Positions 1-6,875 of a stretch of 12,860 bases of DNA are shown here, piece by piece. Position numbers and translations under genes: made by a program. The stretch's first letter is position 1; every line of letters starts with the position of its first letter. The notes under the pieces are model-generated. The model had not been told where the DNA came from, made no database searches, and saw nothing but the letters and a program-made list of their open reading frames with translations. Source of the DNA: Betaproteobacteria bacterium (GTDB taxonomy: Bacteria > Pseudomonadota > Gammaproteobacteria > Burkholderiales > Casimicrobiaceae); assembly GCA_005888865.1 (NCBI GenBank), contig VBCL01000069.1, positions 1-12,860 of the forward strand, given 5' to 3'.

Positions 1-85
1 GCCAAGGCGTGCCTTGCGAGGCGCGTATTCTACCCAAAAGGTCCGGCCCGGCGAAGCGTGGAGCGCCCACCCGCGCGAGAGCGGC

Positions 86-700
86 ATGGCGGTGAAGCAT
101 CCTTTTCGTCACGCCGAGTTCGTGACGACCGCGGCGGAATGGCACCAGCTTCCGTCGGACGGTGCGCCCGAGATCGCCTTTGCGGGACGATCGAACTCGG
201 GCAAATCCTCCGCGATTAACGCACTGGCGCAGCGCACGCGACTGGCCTACGTCAGCCGGACACCGGGGCGCACGCAGCACATCAATCTCTTTCGTACGCC
301 GTCCGGGGCACTGCTCGCCGACCTGCCCGGATACGGGTACGCCAAGGTGCCGGAGAAGATGCGACGTCATTGGCAGACGTTCCTGGCGCGTTATCTTGCA
401 GAGCGCGCACCGCTTATCGGGCTGGTGCTAGTCATGGATGCGCGGAGGCCGCTGACCGATCTCGATCGCCAGATGCTGGACTGGTTCCTGCCGACCGGTC
501 GGCCGATGCAGCTCCTGCTTACCAAGGCGGACAAGCTCTCCGCCGCTGCGCAGCGGCGGGCTCTGGATGATACCGCCCGCGTCCTCGCCGAGACTTATGG
601 TGCCGAGCGCGATGGCATCGGCGTGCAACTGTTTTCCGCGACGCGCGGCGTCGGGATCGCCGAGGCCGAAAATGCAATCGGCGCCTGGCTTTCGCTGTGA
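86..700 (+). CDS. engB: Ribosome-biogenesis GTP-binding protein EngB/YihA
   Basis: A small cytoplasmic GTPase of the TrmE-Era-EngA-EngB group, known to act in assembly of the large ribosomal subunit. All the G motifs are visible, numbered from the chosen start: G1 P-loop GRSNSGKS at residues 34-41, G2 around T59 in TPGRTQ, G3 DLPGYG at 79-84, G4 TKADK at 146-150 and G5 SATRG from 184. The frame stays open upstream to a TTG at 14. I chose the ATG at 86 because it gives 204 residues, the usual family length, begins just ahead of the conserved FV(T/x)xA segment, and has a GAGA purine stretch upstream. Bases 1-85 hold no gene I can support. The stop lies 362 bases before hemB, which runs the same way, so the two genes are not tightly coupled. 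Identification is firm; only the start is open. Confidence 0.95.
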   Translation: MAVKHPFRHAEFVTTAAEWHQLPSDGAPEIAFAGRSNSGKSSAINALAQRTRLAYVSRTPGRTQHINLFRTPSGALLADLPGYGYAKVPEKMRRHWQTFLARYLAERAPLIGLVLVMDARRPLTDLDRQMLDWFLPTGRPMQLLLTKADKLSAAAQRRALDDTARVLAETYGAERDGIGVQLFSATRGVGIAEAENAIGAWLSL

Positions 701-730
701 ACGAAAGTGAAGCGCCGATTGCGGCTGCAG

Positions 731-771
731 ATAAAGAAAGGCCCCGCCATCAAGGGGAGTGACACGGGGCC
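731..771 (-). terminator. Intrinsic terminator (minus strand)
   Basis: A perfect 7-bp stem, GGCCCCG (740-746) with CGGGGCC (765-771), is followed on the minus strand by TTTCTTTAT. On the plus strand the sequence after the stem is GAAAACGCC, so it is a poor terminator for engB. The loop is long (18 bases), and CCCC 742-745 can also pair with GGGG 754-757, giving a competing fold. No minus-strand protein gene lies upstream of it, so the terminated transcript would be the candidate small RNA. Confidence 0.5.
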
Positions 772-840
772 GAAAACGCCCTGCGATCGGTGAAGACTCA
801 CAATCACAGAGCACCCGCTCAGGGAGGAAAGCGGGAGACG
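731..840 (-). ncRNA. Candidate small RNA with C-rich (anti-SD-like) loops
   Basis: On the minus strand, a 6-bp perfect stem (CCCGCT/AGCGGG, 814-835) presents the 10-base loop TTCCTCCCTG. About 40 bases further on, a 7-bp perfect stem (GGCCCCG/CGGGGCC, 740-771) presents an 18-base loop containing CTCCCC. It is followed by TTTCTTTAT, as in an intrinsic terminator. A 4-bp hairpin (790-801) lies between them. CCTCCC-type loops can pair with Shine-Dalgarno sequences. From memory, a family of betaproteobacterial small RNAs with exposed anti-SD motifs, toxic when cloned in E. coli, has this architecture; I cannot verify membership here. The 5' end is a guess, placed just before the first stem, and no clear promoter was found. 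Read on the plus strand, the same hairpins would be a GGA-loop leader of hemB, but no T-tract follows in that direction. Confidence 0.45.
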
Positions 841-1062
841 TAATAACCGTCCGCTTACATTGACCGCCCGCATACGAACGAGTTCCATCGCGCTCCGTTT
901 TTTGCAATTGTCGAGTCGCCGACAAGGACAAGCGGCGAGGTTTTGTAAATTTCCAGAGTGACCGCCGCGCGCTGCTTGCCGCTCGGAGAGGGTGCGCGCT
1001 ACGATGCGGGCCTGCCGACCAGGGATCAGAGCGGGACGCGAGTCACGCAGGTTCAAATACAC

Positions 1063-2064
1063 ATGCGATTCACAGGAAAATTCCCGGAACGGCGAGCACG
1101 CCGGATGCGGCGCGACGATTTCTCCCGAAGGCTGATGCGAGAGCATCGCCTCGCGGCCGACGATCTGATCTATCCCGCGTTCGTGCAGGAGGGCAACCAG
1201 CGGGAGGACCCGGTCCCGTCGCTGCCGGGCATCTCCCGCAAGAGCATTGACCTCCTTCTGCGGGATGCAGAGCGTTGCCTCGAGCTGGGCATCCCGGCGA
1301 TCGCTCTGTTTCCGGTCATCGGCAAGGAGCAGAAATCACTCGATGCCGAGGAAGCTTGGAATCCTGAGGGCCTCGTGCCGCGCGCCGTGCGGGCGCTGAA
1401 AGAGCGCTTTCCCGCCCTGGGGGTGATCACCGACGTGGCCCTCGACCCGTACACCAGCCATGGGCAGGATGGCTTGCTCGACGCCGGCGGCTACGTCACC
1501 AACGACCTCACCGTCGCCGCGTTGACTCGGCAGGCGCTGTCGCACGCCGCCGCGGGCGCCGACGTGGTCGCGCCGTCGGACATGATGGACGGACGCGTGG
1601 GCGCGCTGCGCGCCGCGCTGGACCAGATCGGTTCGGAACGCACGCGGATCCTTGCCTACTCGGCCAAGTACGCGTCGAGCTTCTACGGACCCTTTCGCGA
1701 TGCCGTCGGTTCTTCAGGCAACTTGGGCGGCGGAAACAAGTACACCTATCAGATGGATCCCGGAAACTCGGACGAGGCCCTCTGGGAGGTCTATCTCGAC
1801 CTGCAGGAGGGCGCCGACATGGTCATGGTGAAGCCCGGTCTGCCCTATCTCGACATCGTGCGCCGGGTCAAGGACACATTCGGCGTGCCGACCGCCGTCT
1901 ACCAGGTGAGCGGCGAATACGCGATGCTCAAGGCGGCCGCGGAGCGGGGCTGGCTGGACGAGCGCGCCTGTGTGCTCGAGGTGCTGACAGCGTTCAAACG
2001 CGCCGGTGCCGACGCGATCCTCACCTACTTTGCCCTGGCTGCGGCGGCGTGGCTGCGAGCGTAA
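1063..2064 (+). CDS. hemB: Delta-aminolevulinic acid dehydratase (porphobilinogen synthase)
   Basis: This cytoplasmic enzyme condenses two 5-aminolevulinate molecules to porphobilinogen, the second committed step shared by haem and other tetrapyrroles. Numbered from the ATG at 1063 (333 residues, normal length), the active-site lysines are K202 in AYSAKYASS and K257 in MVKPGLPYLD; K257 is the expected Schiff-base lysine. The metal segment at 124-137 reads DVALDPYTSHGQDG. The three cysteines of zinc-type enzymes are replaced by A/D, as in the magnesium-dependent Pseudomonas type. The start is supported by the N-terminal RRDDFSRRL block, which aligns at the expected distance; the frame is open to a GTG at 958, but that would add 35 unrelated residues. 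There is no strong Shine-Dalgarno. The 3' end overlaps the convergent gene at 2021-2668 by 44 bases. Confidence 0.96.
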   Translation: MRFTGKFPERRARRMRRDDFSRRLMREHRLAADDLIYPAFVQEGNQREDPVPSLPGISRKSIDLLLRDAERCLELGIPAIALFPVIGKEQKSLDAEEAWNPEGLVPRAVRALKERFPALGVITDVALDPYTSHGQDGLLDAGGYVTNDLTVAALTRQALSHAAAGADVVAPSDMMDGRVGALRAALDQIGSERTRILAYSAKYASSFYGPFRDAVGSSGNLGGGNKYTYQMDPGNSDEALWEVYLDLQEGADMVMVKPGLPYLDIVRRVKDTFGVPTAVYQVSGEYAMLKAAAERGWLDERACVLEVLTAFKRAGADAILTYFALAAAAWLRA

Positions 2065-2668
2065 CGTCGTCGACCTCGGTTGCGAGCAGGGACTTGAGCT
2101 GCGGCAACGTCAAACGCTCCTCCGTGAGCCCGGGCCGGTCGCGGCGCGGCCGATTGCGGCGCTGCTGCGCAGACAGGATCACCAGCCGGACCGTCGTCCC
2201 CTGCGATTCGATGCGAAGCTGCGGTGCCTGGGCATCGCCGCCCTGGGTCGGGGCCTGCGAATAGGCGACCTCAGCGTTAATCAGCGAGAGCTCGACCGTC
2301 TTCGCGTCTTCCGCCTCGAGCTCGAGGCGCACGTCGCTGTGCTCGGTGGCCCAGCCCGCGGCAACGGCCCCCGTCAGGATCGGATCCCAACGCGAGAGGC
2401 GCTCCATCCACCGCAGCGCTTCGAACCGCTGGGCGCGCAGCAGAGCCGGCTGGGTCGCCGCGTGAAACAGACTGTTGTAATCACGCAACGCCTGCTCGAC
2501 CTCCTCGTTCCCCGGCAATGACTCGTGATCGGGCAGCCCGAGCTGGCGACATGCCTTGCGCTTGGCTACCCTCCAGTCGGTGAGCCCATGCTCGGCGATG
2601 AGTCGTGCAGCGGCCTGAGCGATAAGCGTACGGTTGCGAAGCGCACGCGGCGAATCCGGACGAGCCAC
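2021..2668 (-). CDS. Conserved hypothetical protein with degenerate nucleotidyltransferase-like motif
   Basis: This is a 215-residue soluble protein with no signal peptide or membrane segment. I do not know its function. Residues 8-65 are predicted helical and rich in Arg/Lys. Residues 69-93 form another Arg-rich helical stretch. Residues 100-115 read GAVAAGWATEHSDVRL, resembling the GS-x-xG-(7)-SDxD signature of minimal nucleotidyltransferases, but with G-A in place of G-S and R114 where the second metal-binding Asp would sit, so catalysis by that mechanism looks unlikely. A basic patch (RRNRPRRDR, 170-178) precedes the C-terminus. The start is a GTG at 2668, with an excellent Shine-Dalgarno that includes the mrcA stop codon, so translation is probably coupled to mrcA. 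The last ~14 codons overlap the end of hemB on the other strand. A role tied to the cell wall is only a guess from context. Confidence 0.8.
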   Translation of the reverse strand: MARPDSPRALRNRTLIAQAAARLIAEHGLTDWRVAKRKACRQLGLPDHESLPGNEEVEQALRDYNSLFHAATQPALLRAQRFEALRWMERLSRWDPILTGAVAAGWATEHSDVRLELEAEDAKTVELSLINAEVAYSQAPTQGGDAQAPQLRIESQGTTVRLVILSAQQRRNRPRRDRPGLTEERLTLPQLKSLLATEVDDVTLAATPPQPGQSR

Positions 2669-2673
2669 GGCGG

Positions 2674-2679
2674 CTCCTA
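2674..2679 (-). promoter_or_regulatory. Shine-Dalgarno embedded in the mrcA stop codon
   Basis: On the minus strand the mrcA stop TAG (2679-2677) runs directly into GAG, making TAGGAG. This is followed by CCGCC and the GTG start at 2668. Five bases separate the site from the start codon, a good distance. A ribosome ending mrcA would sit on this site, which suggests translational coupling. It also decides the GTG start of the hypothetical gene. Confidence 0.75.
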
Positions 2680-4998
2680 GAACAGCTGGTTGCGGATCTC
2701 GCCGGGGACCCGACCGGTCCCGGGAACGAGCACGTCCTCGCGAAGCTTGGGCGGGAACTCGGAGTAGAAATACTCGACGATGCCACTTCGATCGTCAGGC
2801 TCACGCAGGCCCGTCTCGGCGTTGACCCGGGCGACGAGCACGCCTTCGGGCGGCGTAAGCGGCTGCTCGGGGACGCCCTTGAGCACCTTGGCCATGAAAT
2901 TCATCCATATGGGCAGCGCTGCCACGGCCCCGGTTTCGTTGGTCCCGAGCGTCCGGGGCTGATCGAAGCCGATCCAGGCGATGGCGACCATCGACGCGTT
3001 GAATCCGCAGAACCAGGCGTCGACGTTCTCATTGGTCGTCCCGGTCTTGCCCGCGAGATCCTGGCGTCCGAGCTGCATTGCGCGGGCAGCGGTTCCGGCG
3101 CGGACTACGTCGCGCATCATCGTGGTCATGATGAATGCATTGCGCGGGTCGATGACGCGCTCGGCGCCTTGCTCGGCGATGGTGGGCTGGGCCCGTGAGA
3201 GCGTATTGCCGTGGCTGTCCAGGACCTTGTCGATCAGATACGGCGCGACGCGGTAGCCCCCATTCGCGAAGACCGAATAAGCGCCGAGCATCTGCACCGG
3301 GCTCGCCGCACCCGCGCCCAGCGCCATCGGCAGGTACGGTGGATGCAACTTCGGATCGAAGCCGAACCGAGCGATGTAATCCTGTGCGTAGCGGGGGCCG
3401 ATCGCCCGCATGACGCGGACGGTGACCAGATTCTTCGATTTCATGAGCGCGGTCCGCAGCCGCATCGGCCCTTCGAATTTGCCGTCGTAGTTCTTCGGCT
3501 CCCAAGGCTCGCTCCCGGTCTCGGAGGCGTCGAAGTACAGCGGGCCGTCGATGACCACCGTGGCCGGGCTGAAGCCCTTCTCGAGCGCGGCCGAATAGAT
3601 GAACGGCTTGAACGCCGATCCCGGCTGACGCAGCGCCTGGGTCACGTGGTTGAACTTGTTGCGGTCGAAATCGAAACCCCCGACCATCGCCAGGATCGCG
3701 CCGTCCGATGGTCGCGCTGAAATAAGCGCGGACTCGACCTGGGGCAGTTGGGCGATCTGCCAGCGGCCCTTGTCGTCCCGGCTCAACCGGATCACTGCGC
3801 CTGGGCGGATACGACTGCTGGCCGGCGCCTTGTCGGAGAGCGCCCGCGCCGCGAACTTGAGTCCGTCCCCGATGACAGTCACGGCTTCGCCATCGCTCTT
3901 GACCGCCTTGACTTCGGCAGGCCCCGCAGAGAGAACGACTGCCGGATCGAGATTGTCGCTGTTGTCCAGGTCCTGGAAGGCCTGGTCGAGCGCTGCATCG
4001 AGCTCGGCGGGGTCGCTGGGCAGACTCACATATCCTTCGGGACCGCGGTATCCGTGACGGCGGTCGTATTCGACAACACCCCGTCGCACCGCGGCGTAGG
4101 CCGCGTCCTGGTCGGGCTTGCGAATGGTCGTAACCACCGTGAGCCCGCGGCTGTAGCTATCCTCGCCATAGGTCTCGAAGATCGCTTGGCGGGCCATTTC
4201 CGCAACGTAGTCGGCATGCGCCGAGGTGTCGCGCAGCGCTGGGTGAACCACCAGCGGTGCCGCCAGCGCCTGCTGGAGCTGGGCATCGTTGATGAACCGC
4301 AGCTCGTGCATGCGCCGCAGGACATAAAGCTGGCGGGAGCGCGCCCGTTTAGGGTTTGCAATCGGGTTGTAAGCGGAAGGAGCCTTTGGAAGGCCGGCGA
4401 GCATCGCGGCTTCGGCGACGTCGATGTGCGATAGGGGCTTGCCGAAGTACATCTGAGAGGCGGCGGCAAAGCCATAGGCGCGCTGGCCGAGGAAGATCTG
4501 GTTGATGTAGAGCTCCAGGATATCGTCCTTGCTGAGGTTGGCCTCGATCTTGTAGGCAAGCAGGACCTCGCGAAGTTTGCGAGTGAGCGTTCGCTCTCGT
4601 GTGAGAAAGAAGTTCCGTGCGACCTGCATGGTGATCGTGCCGGCGCCTTGCTGCGTGCCGCTGGTGAGGTTGGTCAGCGCTGCGCGTAACACCGAGATGT
4701 AGTCGACGCCGCCGTGCTGGTAGAACCGCTCATCTTCCGCCGCGAGAATCGCCTCCCGCATGACCTCGGGAACATCCCTGATCTTGACCACCGCCCGGCG
4801 CTCCTCCCCGAATTCCCCAAGCAACTCCCCCTCGGCCGAGACGATCCGGAGCGGTATCTTGGGCTGGTAGTCGGTCAGCGCCTCAAGCGTGGGCAAAGTG
4901 GGATAAAGCAGGGCAAACACGAACGCAACCAACAAGCCGCCAACCAGGGCCAGGCCAAACACTACGGACGCCAGGTAGATAAGCCACCGCTTTAGCAT
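2677..4998 (-). CDS. mrcA: Penicillin-binding protein 1A (bifunctional transglycosylase/transpeptidase)
   Basis: A class A penicillin-binding protein that polymerises lipid II glycan chains and cross-links the peptides in the periplasm. The 773 residues begin with a short cytoplasmic tail and one membrane anchor (about 7-32). The GT51 domain spans about 55-230, with EDERFYQHGG (catalytic Glu E88), GAGTITMQVARN (118-129), RKLREVLLAYKIE (140-152) and the YINQIFLGQRAYG block (164-176). An OB-like insert of the PBP1A type lies near 315-420. The transpeptidase domain shows SAFK (461-464, nucleophile S461), SKN (521-523) and KTGTT (651-655). All catalytic motifs are intact. The ATG at 4998 is the only start that keeps the whole anchor, but its Shine-Dalgarno is poor. 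It is divergent from pilM across 150 bases and probably co-transcribed with the downstream hypothetical gene. The alternative symbol is ponA. Confidence 0.96.
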   Translation of the reverse strand: MLKRWLIYLASVVFGLALVGGLLVAFVFALLYPTLPTLEALTDYQPKIPLRIVSAEGELLGEFGEERRAVVKIRDVPEVMREAILAAEDERFYQHGGVDYISVLRAALTNLTSGTQQGAGTITMQVARNFFLTRERTLTRKLREVLLAYKIEANLSKDDILELYINQIFLGQRAYGFAAASQMYFGKPLSHIDVAEAAMLAGLPKAPSAYNPIANPKRARSRQLYVLRRMHELRFINDAQLQQALAAPLVVHPALRDTSAHADYVAEMARQAIFETYGEDSYSRGLTVVTTIRKPDQDAAYAAVRRGVVEYDRRHGYRGPEGYVSLPSDPAELDAALDQAFQDLDNSDNLDPAVVLSAGPAEVKAVKSDGEAVTVIGDGLKFAARALSDKAPASSRIRPGAVIRLSRDDKGRWQIAQLPQVESALISARPSDGAILAMVGGFDFDRNKFNHVTQALRQPGSAFKPFIYSAALEKGFSPATVVIDGPLYFDASETGSEPWEPKNYDGKFEGPMRLRTALMKSKNLVTVRVMRAIGPRYAQDYIARFGFDPKLHPPYLPMALGAGAASPVQMLGAYSVFANGGYRVAPYLIDKVLDSHGNTLSRAQPTIAEQGAERVIDPRNAFIMTTMMRDVVRAGTAARAMQLGRQDLAGKTGTTNENVDAWFCGFNASMVAIAWIGFDQPRTLGTNETGAVAALPIWMNFMAKVLKGVPEQPLTPPEGVLVARVNAETGLREPDDRSGIVEYFYSEFPPKLREDVLVPGTGRVPGEIRNQLF

Positions 4999-5038
4999 AA
5001 ATGAATGAAAGTTGGCGCGGCGCTGGGTGGGAGCCGCG

Positions 5039-5067
5039 ATTATATGCAGGGTTAGGGGATCAAATAA
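5039..5067 (-). promoter_or_regulatory. Probable sigma-70 promoter of mrcA
   Basis: On the minus strand a perfect TATAAT -10 box lies at 5044-5039. Seventeen bases upstream is a weak -35 match, TTATTT (5067-5062). The expected transcript start near 5032 would give a leader of about 35 bases to the mrcA ATG at 4998. The -35 region ends just three bases from the pilM -35 hexamer, so the two promoters are back to back. Confidence 0.55.
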
Positions 5068-5069
5068 AC

Positions 5070-5100
5070 TTGAAAAAAAGAAATTGCCTTCGTTTATACT
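5070..5100 (+). promoter_or_regulatory. Probable sigma-70 promoter of the pilMNOPQ operon
   Basis: TTGAAA (5070-5075) is followed after 18 bases by TTATAC (5094-5099), or after 19 by TATACT (5095-5100). A second possible pair is TTGCCT (5084-5089) and TAGGAT (5107-5112), with a 17-base spacer. The region is markedly AT-rich compared with the genes around it. The first pair would give a leader of roughly 43 bases before the pilM ATG. The sequence does not decide between the two pairs. Confidence 0.5.
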
Positions 5101-5148
5101 TGCTGCTAGGATTTAATGTAGTTTATATGTAAATGGTCTAAACGCTCC

Positions 5149-6240
5149 ATGCTGAAGGAAAAACTCGGCTCGGCATTTTCGTTTCTCGACACGACAGCGC
5201 CCCCGCTGATCGGCATCGACATCAGCTCGACTGCGCTCAAGCTGGTCGAGCTTTCGGAGTCCGGGAAGGGAGCGTACCGCCTGGAGCGCTACGCGATCGA
5301 ACCGCTCCCCAAGGACGTGGTCACCGACGGCAACATCGCCAACCTCGATCAGGTCGCCGAGGCGCTTCGCCGCGGACACAAGCGGCTCGGCAGTCGCAAC
5401 CGGAACGTTGCCCTCGCACTGCCCGCCGCGATGGTGATCACCAAGAAAATCATCGTGCCAGCGGGACAAACTGAGGAAGAACTCGAGCTCCAGGTCGAAA
5501 CCGAAGCGAACCAGTACATCCCGTTCGCGCTGGACGAAGTCAATCTCGATTTTCAGACGCTGGGTCCCGCGCCGAACAACCCTGACGAAGTCGAAGTGCT
5601 GATCGCGGCTTCGCGGAAGGAAAAGGTCGAGGATCGTGTCGCGATCGCCGACGCCGCGGGCTTGAAGCCCCGGGTGATGGACGTCGAGTCCTACGCCACC
5701 GAGGAGGCGTTCCGGATGATCACCCCGTCGCTGCCGGCAAACGGTCGCGACCAGAACATCGCGCTGGTCGATATCGGGGCACATGTCACGCATTTCTACG
5801 TGTTGCGAAATAACCAAATCCTCTTCTCGCGCGATCAGGCCTTCGGCGGCAATCAGCTCACCCACGAGATTCAGCGGGCTTTCAATCTGTCGCCCGAGGA
5901 AGCCGAGTCGGCGAAGAAGAATGCCGGACTGCCCGAGAACTATGACGTCGATGTCCTGCAACCGTTCATGGAAACGCTGGCGCTGGAAGTGACCCGGGCG
6001 CTGCAATTCTTCTTCACCTCGACATCGTACAACCAGGTCGATCAGATCGTGCTGTCCGGCGGCTGCGCACTGGTACCCGGCCTGGACGAGTTGGTCGCCA
6101 AGCGGGCGGGTGCCAATACGATCGTCGGCAATCCATTCGCGAATATGGGCGTGTCGGACCGGATCCGCCCGCGCCAGCTCGCCTCGGAGGCGCCGCTGCT
6201 GCTGATCGCCTGCGGTCTTGCCATGCGGAGCTTCGACTGA
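5149..6240 (+). CDS. pilM: Type IV pilus assembly actin-like ATPase PilM
   Basis: A cytoplasmic actin-fold ATP-binding protein of the type IV pilus alignment subcomplex; it binds the N-terminal tail of PilN and links the cytoplasmic motor to the envelope. Its 363 residues are close to the usual length. The first phosphate-binding loop and strand are visible as IGIDISSTALKLVELS (21-36). A second phosphate/adenosine region is seen in LVDIGAHVTHF and in LSGGCALVPGLDELV, and the C-terminus SFD is typical of the family. There is no signal peptide. The ATG at 5149 fits family N-termini but has no recognisable Shine-Dalgarno, and three tiny start-stop frames lie just upstream. It is the first gene of a five-gene pil operon. 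Its TGA overlaps the pilN ATG by one base (TGATG). Confidence 0.95.
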   Translation: MLKEKLGSAFSFLDTTAPPLIGIDISSTALKLVELSESGKGAYRLERYAIEPLPKDVVTDGNIANLDQVAEALRRGHKRLGSRNRNVALALPAAMVITKKIIVPAGQTEEELELQVETEANQYIPFALDEVNLDFQTLGPAPNNPDEVEVLIAASRKEKVEDRVAIADAAGLKPRVMDVESYATEEAFRMITPSLPANGRDQNIALVDIGAHVTHFYVLRNNQILFSRDQAFGGNQLTHEIQRAFNLSPEEAESAKKNAGLPENYDVDVLQPFMETLALEVTRALQFFFTSTSYNQVDQIVLSGGCALVPGLDELVAKRAGANTIVGNPFANMGVSDRIRPRQLASEAPLLLIACGLAMRSFD

Positions 6241-6875
6241 TGGTTCGCATCAACCTCCTTCCCCACCGGGAGCAGAAGCGCCAGGCGCGCCAGCGACAGT
6301 TCGTCTCGCTTGCGATCGGGCTGGCCATCCTGGGCATCGGAACGATCGGACTCGGGCACATCCTGATCGCCGCGCAAATCGATAATCAGAACGGGCGTAA
6401 TAAGCTCTTGACCACCGAGATCGCGAAGCTCGACGAGCAGATCAAGGAAATTGACCGGCTGCGCGACCAGACACAGGCGCTGCTGGCCAGAAAGCAGGTC
6501 GTAGACCGGACCGAAGCGGTGCACCTGCTCGACCAGCTCGTTCGCCAGCTGCCGGACGGGGTCTACCTCAAGTCGGTGAAGCAGAACGGCACGCGGGTGA
6601 CGTTGGTCGGCTACGCCCAGTCGAACGCGCGGGTCTCGACGCTCATGCGCAACGTCGAGAGCTCGCCTTGGCTCTCCTCGCCGGATTTAGTCGAGATTCG
6701 CTCAGTTGCACTGGACAAGCAGAAAGTGAACGAGTTCACGCTCGCGATGCAGGTGAAGCGCGCGGCTCCGGCGCTCGGTGCCGGGCAGGCGCCTGCGCCG
6801 CCCGGCAAGGCGCCGCCCGCCAAGGCCCCGGCCGGCAAGGCCGCGTCGGGTCCGGCCGATGGAGCGAAATCATGA
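6240..6875 (+). CDS. pilN: Type IV pilus inner-membrane assembly protein PilN
   Basis: A bitopic inner-membrane protein whose cytoplasmic tail binds PilM and whose periplasmic part pairs with PilO. The N-terminal INLLPHRE (4-11) is the conserved PilM-binding tail. A single membrane segment spans about 22-46, a coiled coil about 50-88, and a compact alpha/beta domain about 95-173. The final ~37 residues (175-211) are an Ala/Pro/Gly/Lys-rich low-complexity tail with repeated GKAP-like units, longer than I expect for PilN and probably disordered in the periplasm. A GGAG Shine-Dalgarno at 6227-6230 precedes the ATG, which overlaps the pilM stop by one base. The end overlaps pilO by four bases (ATGA), implying tight translational coupling. 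Confidence 0.94.
   Translation: MVRINLLPHREQKRQARQRQFVSLAIGLAILGIGTIGLGHILIAAQIDNQNGRNKLLTTEIAKLDEQIKEIDRLRDQTQALLARKQVVDRTEAVHLLDQLVRQLPDGVYLKSVKQNGTRVTLVGYAQSNARVSTLMRNVESSPWLSSPDLVEIRSVALDKQKVNEFTLAMQVKRAAPALGAGQAPAPPGKAPPAKAPAGKAASGPADGAKS

Larger units (their letters stand above)
701..1062. other. Intergenic region between engB and hemB
   Basis: This 362-base stretch has no convincing protein gene. It holds a GC-rich hairpin (740-771), a second hairpin (814-835) and a perfect inverted repeat, TTGTCG-6-CGACAA, at 908-925. An AT-rich patch lies at 941-952. The two hairpins are treated below as parts of a candidate minus-strand small RNA. I could not find a good sigma-70 promoter for hemB or for the minus-strand RNA. 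The hemB frame is open back to a GTG at 958, but that extension is unlike known HemB N-termini. Confidence 0.7.

Noticed and set aside
958..1062. A longer hemB start at GTG 958
   Set aside because: The extra 35 residues do not resemble known HemB N-termini; the ATG at 1063 gives the standard length.
1432..1473. Apparent loss of the zinc-binding cysteines in HemB
   Set aside because: The replacement by A/D in DVALDPYTSHGQDG is the known magnesium-dependent form, as in Pseudomonas, and not a defect.
5113..6006. A 297-codon minus-strand frame opposite pilM
   Set aside because: It is a shadow of pilM: low-complexity composition, no Shine-Dalgarno, no family resemblance.
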